64,000 bases of DNA from Daphnia pulex (GCF_021134715.1 NC_060028.1:4734501-4798500), one strand, 5' to 3'. Numbered from the stretch's first letter, positions 1-15,842 are shown. Notes: a model not told the origin generated them from the letters alone. Numbers and translations: made by a program.

Positions 1-2
1 TC

Positions 3-629
3 ACAGCCGGGAATTTACTCCCTACATTAGTCGTCATCAAAAGAAGTTTGCTTGAACTTAAAAGTGGGGGACAAATTAAGCACAGTTTACCACTCATTGA
101 GAGTCTTTTGAATAGCTTGTCAACGAGGTTTGGTGAATTCTTTTCAAACACTGATTTACAGTTGGCATCTGCTGTGCACCCACGATTCAAATTAGATTGG
201 CTAGATGAATCAGACCCATCCGAGAAATCACTTAAAGAAGCAATCACAATTAAATTGCAGAATCAGATGGCACAGCTGGTGCCTGGTTCAATGTCGATGG
301 CAAAGCGGGTATCACCTGATGACCCAAAAGATTTTTATTCTTCTCTGAAAAAAACACAACAACCAGCTGTAGCAGATCCTATCAAGATTGAGTTGTCAAG
401 ATTCTTCAAAGAAAAAAATACCGGAAACCTTCAGGTTTTACATGGCTACCCAATAATCAAACAACTTTTTTTAAGATACAACACGGCGCTTCCAGCGAGA
501 GCTGCTGTTGAAAGAATATTTTCTTTGGGAGGAAGAATTTTGTCACCTGTTCGCACAAGACTTGGCGACTTTAATTTTGAAATCCTTATGTTTTTGCGAT
601 CGAACCGGAAGGTTCTTGCAGCAAAGTAG
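3..629 (+). pseudogene. hAT-family transposase, C-terminal fragment cut by the window edge
   Basis: The frame is open from the first bases of the window to a TAG stop at 627-629, so the start lies outside. The last ~60 residues carry the hAT C-terminal dimerisation region: a Tyr-Pro pair followed by LPARAAVERIFSLGGRI and then SPVRTRLGD, where family members usually have SSASVERVFS followed by R..L. This region mediates dimer formation of ZBED/hAT transposases. The DDE catalytic part would be upstream and cannot be judged. The reading frame seen here has no internal stop, so the element may be fairly young. It could also be a domesticated ZBED-like gene, but the repeat block directly downstream suggests a transposon end. 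Confidence 0.75.
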
Positions 630-689
630 TAGCCTTCATAAATGTGATTTGTTTCCCTCAAACAAAATAAAAGTACTTTCAAGCATTCG

Positions 690-835
690 AATTTTTTTAA
701 GTATCGCTTCAAGTAGCGCTATCGGTAACGGCGGTAGTTTGTCGCGATAGTATCGGTAGCGGTATCGGCGATAAGGAGGGAACTTAATAGCGCTATCGCA
801 ACCGGCGATATTGCAGAGAGTATCGATTTACAAGC
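690..835. repeat. Subterminal repeat block of the hAT element (TATCG/CGATA motifs)
   Basis: Just downstream of the hAT stop codon the sequence is packed with short direct and inverted copies of TATCG, CGATA, GTAGCG and TATCGGTA. hAT transposases bind arrays of short subterminal repeats, so this is probably the 3' subterminal region. I could not fix the outer terminal inverted repeat. Confidence 0.45.
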
Positions 836-1282
836 CTGCTCACCACATCAGAAGAACCACGTCTTTTTAATCGTGAAGGAGGCTGCTATAATGTGAAATT
901 TACATCAACACTCTTCTTCTTGCCGTTCTGTAAAGGCTGGTAAAAAAGGCATGTAGGTTTTGCCGGCCACAAGCATTTAGTAAACAAAACTCCATGCTGC
1001 CAAATCAAGCCGTGCCCTCAAAATCCAATTCAAACAAAAGGTTTAGCATTTTCATTAAATATTTTGTTCGTTAACTTTTACAAAAAAAAATCCGTTTTAA
1101 AATTTTCAGAATTTATTATTATTCCAGAAACAAAAAGGAGTCGATAGATAAAACAAGAGATCCTAATAATAACGTGGACACCGTGGACCCAGAGGCCGAC
1201 CAAAATTTTCTAACTGAAAATCAAAAATGAGTATTGGATCGTTTTAGAATATTTTTCGTTGAAAAGAAAAATGCTAGAATCG
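836..1282. other. AT-rich interval without recognised gene
   Basis: No coding region or RNA gene could be supported here. It holds A/T homopolymers and a short tandem of GTGGAC-type motifs near 1170-1185, similar to a tract near 9305-9325. Confidence 0.4.
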
Positions 1283-1315
1283 TACGTATTTGTACGTACC
1301 ACCCACCTTTTTTTA

Positions 1316-1355
1316 CGTGCCTTTCAGGCCCAATTTTGACGTCATTCAGGCCCAA
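1316..1355 (+). repeat. TTCAGGCCCA repeat, copy 1
   Basis: Two copies of TTCAGGCCCA are separated by a TGACGTCA-like palindrome. The same unit recurs near 3313-3408 and 21757-21838. Relative to the 3.3-kb block this copy is in inverted orientation, which would fit two ends of one element. Confidence 0.5.
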
Positions 1356-1802
1356 GTTAAAAAAAAAAATAAAATCATGGAAATTTTTTCATTTTCGTTC
1401 GCAATAAAACGTCAACGTTCGGGGGACAAGTGGGTGAGTCGAAGAAGGCGTCGCTTAGTGATCTGGAGTCGGGTCACTTTGGGTATCCGAGTTTGACTCC
1501 CCCTGATGAGCATAGTTGACTCCCACACCTGGGCACTACCACTACACGTACACAGTTCACACGCTACTTCATACAACACTTACACATCCACAAACATAGC
1601 TTCGGATGTCTCTTTAGAAAGTCCTAGAAGTCGGCCTGGACAAATATGAAGAGAATAAGAAAATTCAAATAAGAATACGGTGAATTGCAATGTCATTTCA
1701 AAAAGTGGTTTGGTTGAGTGGAAATGAGACCAAACTAATAAGTTGACGACGTTATCGAGTCCATACCATTCTGACCGATGTTTCTCCCTCGGCTAACATA
1801 AT

Positions 1803-1935
1803 AACGGTGGTCTTATGGTCAGAACCTCCGGCTGTAATGTGAAAGGACTGAGGTTCGAGTCTCGGACAAACCGAGAAAGAAATTACCATTAAACTGAAAT
1901 TTTATAAAGACAACGAGCAACCTGAGCCCTGTTCT
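1803..1935 (+). repeat. tRNA-derived SINE, copy A
   Basis: The head resembles a tRNA of the Asp/Glu type: an A-box region (GGTGGTCTTATGGTCAG), a degenerate anticodon arm and a B box (GAGGTTCGAGTCTCG). A short unrelated tail follows (ttataaagacaacgag). Three further copies lie within the next kilobase and one near 33.5 kb. No acceptor stem forms, so it is not a functional tRNA gene. Confidence 0.65.
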
Positions 1936-2337
1936 AATCCGGGGAATTTTGGTCTAGCGTAAAGTCGGACTGTTTTGCTATTAGCTTTTCTGTAGCTTAA
2001 TCATCTGTCCGTAATAGATTTTATCTTGGGAAATCTGCCCAGTACTTTACTTGAAGATTTCGTCATCAAGGCGATGCTATAGACATCTGGTGGTGATGCT
2101 GGTTGTTGCGTCATCACGGCGACGGCATTTGGTGTTGGGCGTGTTACGGCATGTTCCATTTTGGGGGAGGAGCGTGTTGACACATTGTGGACACAAACAC
2201 AGGCTCCTCCCCAAAAAGCTTGTTCTTTTATTATATATGGATTTCACCAGTCACTGCTATATCATGCGGCCACATGCTGCATTACATTGGTCAGTGTGTT
2301 AGCTAAAGTAAACCGACCCATGTTTCCCCGACTTCTA

Positions 2338-2515
2338 ACATTTCACCGGTGGTATAATGGTCAGCATCCCGGCTTGACATGTCGAAGGACCGAGGATCGA
2401 ATGTCAACCGAGCAATTTCGAAATAATTGGAATTTTTTTAAATTTAAAAAGACAATAGTACCCCGAGCTTCAAAATTAGTGTAATCTAACAATTTCGAAA
2501 TGTTCGACCACCGAT
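2338..2515 (+). repeat. tRNA-derived SINE, copy B
   Basis: It has the same head as copy A (GGTGGTATAATGGTCAGCAT, then GGACCGAGGATCGAATGTC as a degraded B box). The 3' part contains AAAGACAATAGTACCCCGAG and GTGTAATCTAAC, which is shared with the copy at 33.5 kb and so defines a common SINE body. Confidence 0.65.
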
Positions 2516-2529
2516 CTTCCACTTCCATT

Positions 2530-2668
2530 AACTCCGGAAGCTTTTAAAGTTTAATTTGTCAAAAATTGAGTTTATTTTCCTAACTGACTTACCGAGATTC
2601 GGGATTTGAACCTCACTCCTTTGGCATGGCATCCCGGATTGCTGACCATTAGACTACCGTTGACTAAT
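2530..2668 (-). repeat. tRNA-derived SINE, copy C
   Basis: Read on the minus strand it begins AACGGTAGTCTAATGGTCAG and has a B-box-like GAGGTTCAAATCCCG. The tail is AT-rich. It is inverted relative to copies A and B. Confidence 0.6.
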
Positions 2669-2764
2669 ACAATTAAAGGGAATGCATGAGCCGTATGGTA
2701 TAGCTAACCATCGATTAAAGATTTACTAATGTAATGCATCATGTGATCGCATGAAATAGCAGTG

Positions 2765-2890
2765 ACTGGTGCAGTTGTCTTTATAAAATTTACAAATAAA
2801 TTTCTATTTCGACTTGCCCGAGATTCGAAACTCGGACCCATTGCCATTACAGCCCGGGCTTCTGGCCATTAGACCACCGTTGACATGGTG
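2765..2890 (-). repeat. tRNA-derived SINE, copy D
   Basis: On the minus strand the head reads AACGGTGGTCTAATGGCCAG with a B-box region GAGTTTCGAATCTCG. The tail includes TTTTATAAAGACAAC, matching the tail of copy A. Confidence 0.6.
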
Positions 2891-3312
2891 GCATAGGGGG
2901 AAACATGGTGGTGTATGGTATGGCCCAGGTATACCTCCCTTTCACTCACCCCTCTCCCAGGGGTGCGCGCAGTCCCCGCCGCTCAACCTCAGCCGCTAAA
3001 CCCTATATTAAAAATTATCAGTGTAAAAAGATCTTCATCTCTGTATCAATCGTTTTTCGATAACAGAAAACTTGTCTTGCTAGGGAACAAATCACTTTTG
3101 AATTATTCAAAATGCACGTCTGCTAAACACTGATTGGCTTTCGATATATTTATGTAGGCCTATTGTGTTATTATGTATAGCCTTAACTGATTGATCATTA
3201 CCGATTGATCATTATTTAAAAAGGTTTAAATATTCATAGGTATGAAATGTATTTCCAATATATTTAACTGTGAAAAACATAAAAAATTATATTGGGCCTA
3301 AATGACATTCAA
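2891..3312. other. Interval without recognised gene
   Basis: No gene, RNA gene or dispersed repeat could be supported here. The sequence between the last SINE and the next TTCAGGCCCA block is AT-rich. Confidence 0.4.
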
Positions 3313-3408
3313 GTCCGCCTTTCAGGCCCAATTTTTGCGACGTTCAGGCCCAATAAAAGTGGGCCTGAAAGACGCGGGCCTGAATGACCGGGCCTGAACG
3401 TCATACAC
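3313..3408. repeat. TTCAGGCCCA repeat, palindromic copy
   Basis: Five TTCAGGCCCA-type motifs are present, two in forward and three in reverse orientation (GGGCCTGAA), with CGACGTTC and GAACGTCA between them. The block can fold on itself. See copies 1316-1355 and 21757-21838. Confidence 0.55.
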
Positions 3409-4529
3409 CCGTATTTGTGAACTAACCCCCTTACATATCTAATCCATGGAGGTCCAGATAATGAACTTATAAATCGCAATTGTAATCAATTACTTGAACT
3501 CTATTTTTATTATAGGTACAGGGAAACCATATATTGTAAAAAACCTAAAGTAGGCTGCAGAAGACTTTGGTTGGGTTAGTGATGGTTCTTACAGGAATTG
3601 CGGTGAGCAACTTATCTTGAACAAGAAAGGGAAATTTCTACTCTCGGTTATTTAGATTTTTTCCAACACCCAACAGGGAGATTCCCTTTTCAAATTTGAC
3701 TGATTGATGGCGTGGCAAAATGAAGTGGCATGATGCAAAAAATCTTAAGAAAATTGCGAAATTTTTTCTGGATTTTCAATCGTTAATATCTCTGCTAATA
3801 AAGCTCAAATTAAAAACTGGGCGAGATGTGCAGATGGAAGAAAAATCTTTCACTCTGAAAAACTAGTTTTTTTTCAGTCTGGTTCGCCGAAAAACTGATG
3901 TCAAAAACCTGAAAAAACTCTACAATTTCCGGTTGGCCCCTTAGTTTTTATTAAATAATTAAAAAACTATTACAGCTAGAAAATCGCGGATTTACCCATT
4001 CGGTTTTCCGCAAAAATTCCGAATTAAATGTTTTGGAACTAACTGCGATGCCTCAGTCACCGTTTCCCAAAAAATCAAAACCCCCAAAACCCCCCAAATC
4101 CAGTATCCATGAGTGGTGGACTGTAAAGAGATAGTTTAAAGCCTTTTTAAAGAAATAATTACTTATTTACAAATTCAGATTTGTATTCTTTTTTAGGTCT
4201 ATATTACAATGTTTCAAAAGGAGCCATTTTCAAAAATGGCCGAGTTTTCTAAAATGGATAGTATGGGTGTTTCGGGACGCTTAATGCAACGATAGTGTTA
4301 CATTGATTTCATAAGTAAGAATTAAGTAGTAGGTGTAAGTAGTCAAATATTTTTGTATTGAATCACCTATTTCCTTTAGAGAAAAAAATTGTTACCAGAA
4401 GTGCACCTTGAATTGACTTCTTTAATCTTCTGTCACACAAAAACGAAATGGTTGGGTCCGGAACGACCGTATTTCCTAAGTTTTCTATTTAATGTGGTTG
4501 CTCTTCGATATTTTACTTGATCATTTTCA
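3409..4529. other. Non-coding interval downstream of the first receptor kinase pseudogene
   Basis: I see no supportable gene. The sequence is AT-rich, with C-rich runs near 4080-4100. It would hold the 3' flank of the minus-strand kinase pseudogene that ends at 4530. Confidence 0.4.
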
Positions 4530-8649
<4,120 letters not shown>

Positions 8650-8740
8650 TCTCGATTTTTACACATTTCCTAATAACAGAAGCACCAGTGAACTCGCCGT
8701 CATTTGCTTTGGTCTAGCCGGAGAACTAAAATTTTATTAG

Positions 8741-9540
8741 AAATTGTTATGAAATAATAGTCTGTGATCCAACAAGTAATTGTTAAAATTTTGTGGCAGT
8801 CTCTGCTATGCACATTTACTTTTTTGTGAGTGGTACTTGCCTTATAAATATCGATAGGGTTGGTTAAAATCCCCCCCCCCTATCCTTCGCTGTAAACCGG
8901 CGATTAACTATAGGATGTTTATTGTTAAACATCCTGTTAGCGATTCAACATTAGATAACCATAACTTGCGGTGATAATTAAAATAAGTCTGAATGTTCAT
9001 TGTTGGATAATGTAAACGAATGGATTGGAATTGATTTCAGATTGATTGAATGACTTCTTGCGATTAAATTGAAAATTTACTTGGTCATTTTGTGTTTCTT
9101 TTTAAGCTATTTTCTGGGTTTAACATTCGTTGGAGTAGTTATTTAAATCTTAAAGTATCTAATTTTGACTATTTTTTGCTTGGTATACATAAATTTATTT
9201 TCTCTTCTTCTAATTTCTTGAATCTTTATACTGAGATTAGATCACAGATATAAACTTATAATTGTATTTATGTTCTTTTGTTGATCTTGGCAATGGTTTC
9301 GGACGTGGACCGTGGACCGTGGTTTGCTAAATAGTGGACTTTGAATGAGTGGATTCGACACAAGTTTTTCGGTCCTAAAAAGTTTTTGATAGCTAAAAGG
9401 TGGACAAAAAAAGTGGATCTAAATCAATGACCGTGTTTGTATGTACTCTTGCCTGAATTTTATTTAATAGTCAAAACACAACGATAAGAAATTGAGAAAA
9501 GATACAAAAATAATTGTTCATAATAAAAAAGAATCCATAA
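8741..9540. other. Intergenic interval between kinase pseudogene 1 and the MULE remnant
   Basis: No gene seen. It holds a C-run (~8871-8880), a GTGGAC(C) short tandem (~9305-9325) and otherwise AT-rich sequence. The promoter of paralogue 1 would have been here. Confidence 0.4.
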
Positions 9541-10423
9541 AAAATTCAACTTATTCAAATATTAACGCATTTTTGACAGCGCCAATTCTTATCTTTAAAT
9601 ATTTCGCCAGAAGGGAAACAAGAACGATGAAAACAATCATTGCATAATTCACACTGTGTCAGTTTTTCTTCTTTTGTTGCATTTTTGCCCAATCTGAATC
9701 TTAGTGGCCGACGGCACAAACAGTAAACTTGAACGATCTGGGCTGGTAGTTTTTCTTTGAAAGGATAAAGTAGGTTTAAAGAAGGAAAAGATGTCAAAAT
9801 TTGCTGGGTAAAATACTCTATAAGATGTTGCCTCATATTTTGTGAGTCAAAAGTAATTTTAGATGGGTCAGTGTCAAAGATAAGAGCAGTGGCGAAAGCG
9901 ATTGCATAAACACCACAGTCATAATTATTTATTTGTTTTGAAGTGGTTGCCAATTTTAAAGTGAAAAATGTTTCTTGCGTCTGAATAAGGCTAGCAACTG
10001 ACCCAACAACAAAACTATTTGGACTAAAAGAGAGACTATCGTAAATAACCACCTGACCAGGAGGCAAGAAAGAAAAACCAAAAGGTTCACAAACCCAGTG
10101 CCCTCCTTGTTCTCGTCCGTTGTGAAGTAGCTGTACCTATTTTTCACAAGCGGCTTTAGGGTATTTTTTAAATCCTTGGTCGATATTAAACAAGCCACCA
10201 ATTCAATTTGCGAAGTAACAAAGAGGTATAGTCTATATGGTCGTCACACAACCAGTTGGTTTTCTTAATGTTCTTTATAACTGCGCTACAAATAGTTATG
10301 TTCTCTCGAGGGTCTATAGCTTTTTAAAATCGTTTTGTTCGAGATGCGGCCAAAGATTGCCCCTCCGATTTGGCATCGATGACAACACATTCATTCTTGT
10401 CAGAAGCAGTAGTGTTCTTATCT

Positions 10424-11213
10424 CCCAGATAGCACACTGCAGTCCCATAGACGCACAAAACACGTCACTTTGAGACGTCTGAGATGTACTTGGCACATAG
10501 CAGATTCCCAAGTTTACATTCCTAGGACGTCTTTTACGTATGGCCAATGTCCGCTTCGCCGAGATCTCATAGCGGTCCTTATCCCGTCCCATTGGATGGA
10601 CTTTAGACGTACTTGCGACGGAAAAGGGATCTCAAGAAGTCATTAATAATAAATCTTTTTCTGGACTCTGAATTTCGTTCCTTTTTTCTTTACTCTTCTT
10701 TTTCATATGGGTGTTTGCTGTGCCGACATTTTTTCACGAACAGTGATCCGGATATCCGGACACAGTTTATTTGTCAGAGTATGCAAAGGGTTACCAGGCA
10801 CACATCATAATTCGAATGCATACGAACAACATAATTGATGATATGGACCCTGACCCGGGGATCGAACCTGGATCGTCGTGGTGAGAAACCAGTACTATAC
10901 AGATGGGCCACGAATTTTTATCGATGAATTGAAGATAAAGCTAATAATAAAATTTTAGAATCTAACTTTGCCGCGAAAAGACAAAGACAGTTTCTCCAAC
11001 ATTTTCTAAGTGTCGAGAAGGAGCCAAAAAATAAAAACGGGACGCATCAGAGACTTCTACGAGAGGGAGTAAAAAATGACGTATCCGACAAGATGAAAAT
11101 GAGTAACGTGTTCAAATAAGGGCTCGCAATGGGGCATCTTAGAGATTCCCCTGTGCCCACCGCACCATCCGCACGGCTTTGGTCCCGCCTTGGGACAAGA
11201 ATTCCTATCTGGG
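10424..11213 (+). mobile_element. 790-bp CCCAGATAG DNA element, copy 1
   Basis: It is bounded by CCCAGATAG and CTATCTGGG and flanked by a CT dinucleotide on both sides. It has no transposase gene. The first ~200 bp are rich in GACGT motifs. A tRNA-Glu-like module lies at 10848-10915 on the minus strand. It is inserted in the MULE gene. Copy 2 has the same length and looks identical wherever I compared them. Confidence 0.85.
10848..10915 (-). other. tRNA-Glu-like module inside element copy 1
   Basis: Read on the minus strand it has GTGGCCCATCTGTATAGTAC (A-box-like), an arm around TTTCTCA, and GGTTCGATCCCCGG (B box and T arm). No acceptor stem pairs, so it is a tRNA-derived piece rather than a tRNA gene. 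The same module is in all four copies of the element. Confidence 0.55.
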
Positions 11214-13000
11214 CTGGTTTAGATGATATTTCAATAATGTACTCCTTACAGGAAGAGCTTGCGTTGATGCCGGAAGGAACAACCGTCGCTGGTGTGTCGA
11301 TAATCGGATTTTTCGGCTTCACACTACGTTTTTTACACGCCGGACGACGGGTTTCTCCTTTGATGCGTCATGTGAAGTTGGTTTGCTTTCCGAAAAACAC
11401 AACACAGGCGTATTTGGAGACTTTTCAATTCAGTATCATCCAATTGCTATTAAAAACGATAGATGAATAAGGAATCGAAAACGTTTGGCTGGAACTGATA
11501 ATAATGAAATGATCAATTTTGTACCCTTTTTAGCAGAATTTGCGTCAAACCCAATGTTTGATTCTTCCATTGAATTATTCTCAGGCTCCTCCGTACACCC
11601 GATTTCTTCATCAAACAATTCTTGGTGAAGAAATGGTAAACATTCCTAATATAATATAAAAAAGCATAAGAATAAAATAAGAAAATACAAAAAAAAACAA
11701 CATACATCTTTTCGAGCTCATTTTATTTTGACATTATCAACCTTACAAGGCTTTTTTTACCACCTTTTTTGTATGGACGTTTTCTGGCTTTTTTTCTCAT
11801 GGCAGTAGTATTTGGTTTTTTAGACTGAATCATTATATGCAATTGGGATGGCAATTGGAGTACATGGCTACCAACAGGTGTGTACATATATGTCGTATTG
11901 GCAGCACAAGTGCAATTCAGACGACGAGTACCATCTCTAAAAAGACGAACAGTATATTCCTCTCCGCTAGAACCAATTGCATTCCAAACATATTGAGCAG
12001 CTGACAAGTTAATTCTGTTCTCAGAAATTATATTTCTTGCTCTTTCCCGTGCGCTTTCACTTGGAATGTAAACAAATTTCTTCGGTTCTATTGAAGGGTG
12101 TTCTGTGTCTCTATTCTAAATTTAAAAAAATATACTTTATTTAATATAGATAATTTAGATAGAATGCTTTACCTCTTTTGGAGCGTCTACTTTTAGACCG
12201 TTTACACGAGCTATAATTTCTTCCAAAGATATTATGGCCGGAAGAACAACCCCTTGTTTCGGATAGATATCAATAAAATCCTCTTTCAGGATATACTCTC
12301 CAAGACCATAACGATCTCTCGCAATTTTAATTTGAAAAAAATTGTCAAGTCTCATTAGTGAAATCGCCATAAGATCAACCGGAGCTCGCTTCCATCCCCC
12401 GAATCTTTTCATTGTGCAATTGAAAGATTCTGACTGGTTCGTAGTGAGCAATAAAATTCCAAACGAACGCAACACCCAAAAACCAATGTTTGGCATGTCA
12501 GGATCAATGTCCTTATTAAAATAATTACAAAAATCCTAAAGAATAAGAAACATTGTAAATGAAACGTTAACATTAATTAACTTCATAACACATTACCTTA
12601 TTCCACTTTGAAATATAACGTTCAATAAGTTTTGCTCTATACTTAGCTTCCGAGTCTTGATTCAGAAGGTCGATGAAGTCATTTTTGTATTTCTTCATTT
12701 CTGGTCGCTGACTGATTCCAAGAGTTCTAAGCTTTTCTTTGATGTTTCCAACTAATCGAACAAAGAAATCTTGGTACTTCAGGGAGGTTGTTTCGAATAG
12801 CGTTTACAATCGCGACTCTCTTCGTCCAAAACTACGACAAGTCGTTTGCATCTAGTAATCTCTGGAATAAAACTAAAAAAAATAAATCATGCACAGATTC
12901 AAGCCGCCGTTCATGAATCATAAACAACAGAGGGACAACTGTGAGTGTTTTCAAACTCTGTTTGCCTAAAAGTTAGCACAGAGAGATAAAAGTCTCCCAT

Positions 13001-13790
13001 CCCAGATAGGAATTCTTGTCCCAAGGCGGGACCAAAGCCGTGCGGATGGTGCGGTGGGCACAGGGGAATCTCTAAGATGCCCCATTGCGAGCCCTTATTT
13101 GAACACGTTACTCATTTTCATCTTGTCGGATACGTCATTTTTTACTCCCTCTCGTAGAAGTCTCTGATGCGTCCCGTTTTTATTTTTTGGCTCCTTCTCG
13201 ACACTTAGAAAATGTTGGAGAAACTGTCTTTGTCTTTTCGCGGCAAAGTTAGATTCTAAAATTTTATTATTAGCTTTATCTTCAATTCATCGATAAAAAT
13301 TCGTGGCCCATCTGTATAGTACTGGTTTCTCACCACGACGATCCAGGTTCGATCCCCGGGTCAGGGTCCATATCATCAATTATGTTGTTCGTATGCATTC
13401 GAATTATGATGTGTGCCTGGTAACCCTTTGCATACTCTGACAAATAAACTGTGTCCGGATATCCGGATCACTGTTCGTGAAAAAATGTCGGCACAGCAAA
13501 CACCCATATGAAAAAGAAGAGTAAAGAAAAAAGGAACGAAATTCAGAGTCCAGAAAAAGATTTATTATTAATGACTTCTTGAGATCCCTTTTCCGTCGCA
13601 AGTACGTCTAAAGTCCATCCAATGGGACGGGATAAGGACCGCTATGAGATCTCGGCGAAGCGGACATTGGCCATACGTAAAAGACGTCCTAGGAATGTAA
13701 ACTTGGGAATCTGCTATGTGCCAAGTACATCTCAGACGTCTCAAAGTGACGTGTTTTGTGCGTCTATGGGACTGCAGTGTGCTATCTGGG
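13001..13790 (-). mobile_element. 790-bp CCCAGATAG DNA element, copy 2 (inverted)
   Basis: It has the same length as copy 1 and appears the same in sequence where compared, in opposite orientation, 1.8 kb away. It is flanked by AT on both sides, unlike the CT of copy 1, so the two are separate insertions. It splits the MULE catalytic region directly after the DTTFDI stretch. The tRNA-like module is at about 13300-13367. Confidence 0.85.
13300..13367 (+). other. tRNA-Glu-like module inside element copy 2
   Basis: It is the same as the module in copy 1, here on the plus strand (TAGTACTGG, GGTTCGATCCCCGGG). Confidence 0.55.
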
Positions 13791-13910
13791 ATATCAAACG
13801 TAGTATCATAAGAAAGGCACTGGTAAGGCAAATCTTCACGACCAAGAAGTGGAACAAACTCCTGAATAGGGTCCTTGCATGAATAAGGGATTCCTTTGAA
13901 AAAAATATTA

Positions 13911-15564
13911 TTAGAATCAGTTTTTCACGCTGACTTTCATGGTATTTTTTATTTATTGTTTAAATAATAATTCCCCCCGTAATCTCACTTCAAAGTTCAG
14001 GTTAGCTCCAGCCACTTTAAAACGGATCCCACGCCATTTTTGGTGGGCGGTTCTTGAAATGTGATGAATTTTGCTCTTTCCCCCCCCCTTTTCACCCTTT
14101 TCTTGCTTCCTATCCACCCCCTTTTTTTGCCCTTAGGGCCTAAAGGCGAAAGACGAAAAGGGTAGAAATCAGCTTTGAATATTTTTAAAAGTTGGAAAAA
14201 AATAAATTTTTGTTAAACTGTTTGTATGTGTTTTAAAGCTTATTATTCCTCTATTTCAAACAATTTTTAGAATTTTTTTTATAAAATTATACTTCAAACT
14301 AGAAGTATAAAAATGAAAGGAACTTTTTTGTCAATCACGAAAAAGACACGGGGTTTGTTTCGGACACATGAAAAAATACATTTTTTTATAGTGTGTATTT
14401 TGAGATTAATTACATTATGTTACAGCCATTCGATTCAGAATTAAATTAGCCTTCTGATGGTGTACATCAGTTATTGATAATCTTTTGATTTAATCCTTAA
14501 AAAAGTCAAAAACCGTTTTTTTTTCGTTTTTTTCCCCTAAGGGGGGAAATAGCAAGGTCAGACTTGTCCAAGATCGTCCCAAACAACCCTAATCTCGATG
14601 TCCAAAATAGCCCCGCACAAGTAGTAGCCTTTTTCTATTTCCTACATCTAAACGAAAACAGCTGCTCAAAAACAATGTACAGCAAAAAAATAAGAATGAA
14701 TTCCCGTTCGAATGCTTCTTTTCGTTTTTTGTGACAATTTGGTAAAGTACTCATTTTTTAGTTTTAAGTTTTAAAACTTTCGATCAATATTTGAAATAAA
14801 AACATTTTTGCCCCTAGTGACTAAACCGCTTATTACAATTGAATAATTTTTTTACAACATGTGTCGTATGAATTCCCATGTTTTTGTTTAAAAATATTTT
14901 TTTTTCTAAACGATGGTAGTAACATACCAAAAACTGTGTTATCCCACCTAACTCCTGTCCCACGTAGCCCAAGTATCTCCTACAGCAGAAATAGAAAAAT
15001 AGAAAAAAAGTTTGCTTTTCCGTCTAAACATCATTCTTTGAAAATGTATTTTAAAAAATATAAAGAATAGAGTTTTTTCAAATTATTGGTTTAAATCACA
15101 ATAAAGTTATAAATAAGCATGATTTTTTACGAACATAATTATGCGAATATAAAACTGGTTTTGACGGGTGCCAAGAAAGGGGGAATACTCCAGTGGGGCT
15201 GGGCCGAATTCCGAGATCCGCAAAAAAATTATAACAAAACAAAGACAAAATCAATTTATATTTTCTTTACGGCAAAATCTACGCAATTGAATGAAAAATT
15301 GCTGCTTTTTTTATTTTAAAACATAAACTTTTCTTTACAAAAACCAGAAATGCAAAAACTATTTTTTTTAAGTACGGAAAAAAGTTAGACGTAAATATCT
15401 TGAAACCAAAACCCCCCACAGACACAATTTTTTTGCACGGCTTCTGTATTACAATACTAACATCCAATATTTTTTTTTTTTAAATTAAAATAAGTCTACA
15501 AAGAGTTGCAATTCAATTTGTCCGGCCAAACCCGTGTCCGGTTCAATCCAGCTCTCCTCTACTC
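13911..15564. other. AT-rich interval without recognised gene
   Basis: It is about 1.65 kb of AT-rich DNA with many homopolymers (poly-C near 14080, poly-T near 15470). No coding or RNA gene could be supported. Confidence 0.4.
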
Positions 15565-15842
15565 TTATTGAATATTTTCACTTGCTGAGCTATTCATATT
15601 CAAATAATCAAAGCTGACAAGTGATTCCATGAATTTTTCAAAAATTTGTGTCAGTTTTAACAAGGTGGGTCTTTCTTTTGGATCTGTTTGCCAACATTTT
15701 GTTATAATTTCTCTCAAGAATTTGGTAAAAAATTCCGGATTTCTCATTCGGTGTCCGTTTATAATTTCTCTCACAAGTGCCCAACCACTCTCCATTCCTG
15801 GAAAATACAGTGGAACAACTTGAATATGTTACTAGAAGTTCA

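Larger units (their letters stand above)
9555..13910 (-). pseudogene. MULE (Mutator-like) transposase with Ulp1-type protease and PHD finger, interrupted
   Basis: Minus-strand pieces line up as one gene. It starts near 13910 with PYQCLSYDTTFDI (first catalytic Asp region of MULE transposases). It continues at ~12560-13000 with GDFYLSVLTFRQTEF, an HERRLES-like stretch and a VVLDEESRDC motif. At 12155-12496 it gives TTNQSESFNCTMKRF, and at 11723-12007 a degraded SWIM-like region (LNCTCAAN...HVLQL). The 3' part (9555-10140) encodes an Ulp1/C48 protease with HNG...HWV, IYDS and NYDCGVYAI, i.e. the His-Asp-Cys set, then a PHD-type zinc finger (CLCRRP...CELCNDCFHRSC...CQKC). Some MULEs are known to carry an Ulp1 gene. 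Stops and frameshifts break the transposase half, and two copies of the CCCAGATAG element are inserted (10424-11213, 13001-13790). Confidence 0.75.

Noticed and set aside
10613-13831. Repeated open frames of 65-92 codons inside the CCCAGATAG element copies
   Set aside because: They recur because the element is repeated, differ in frame and length between copies and have no domain. Not treated as genes.
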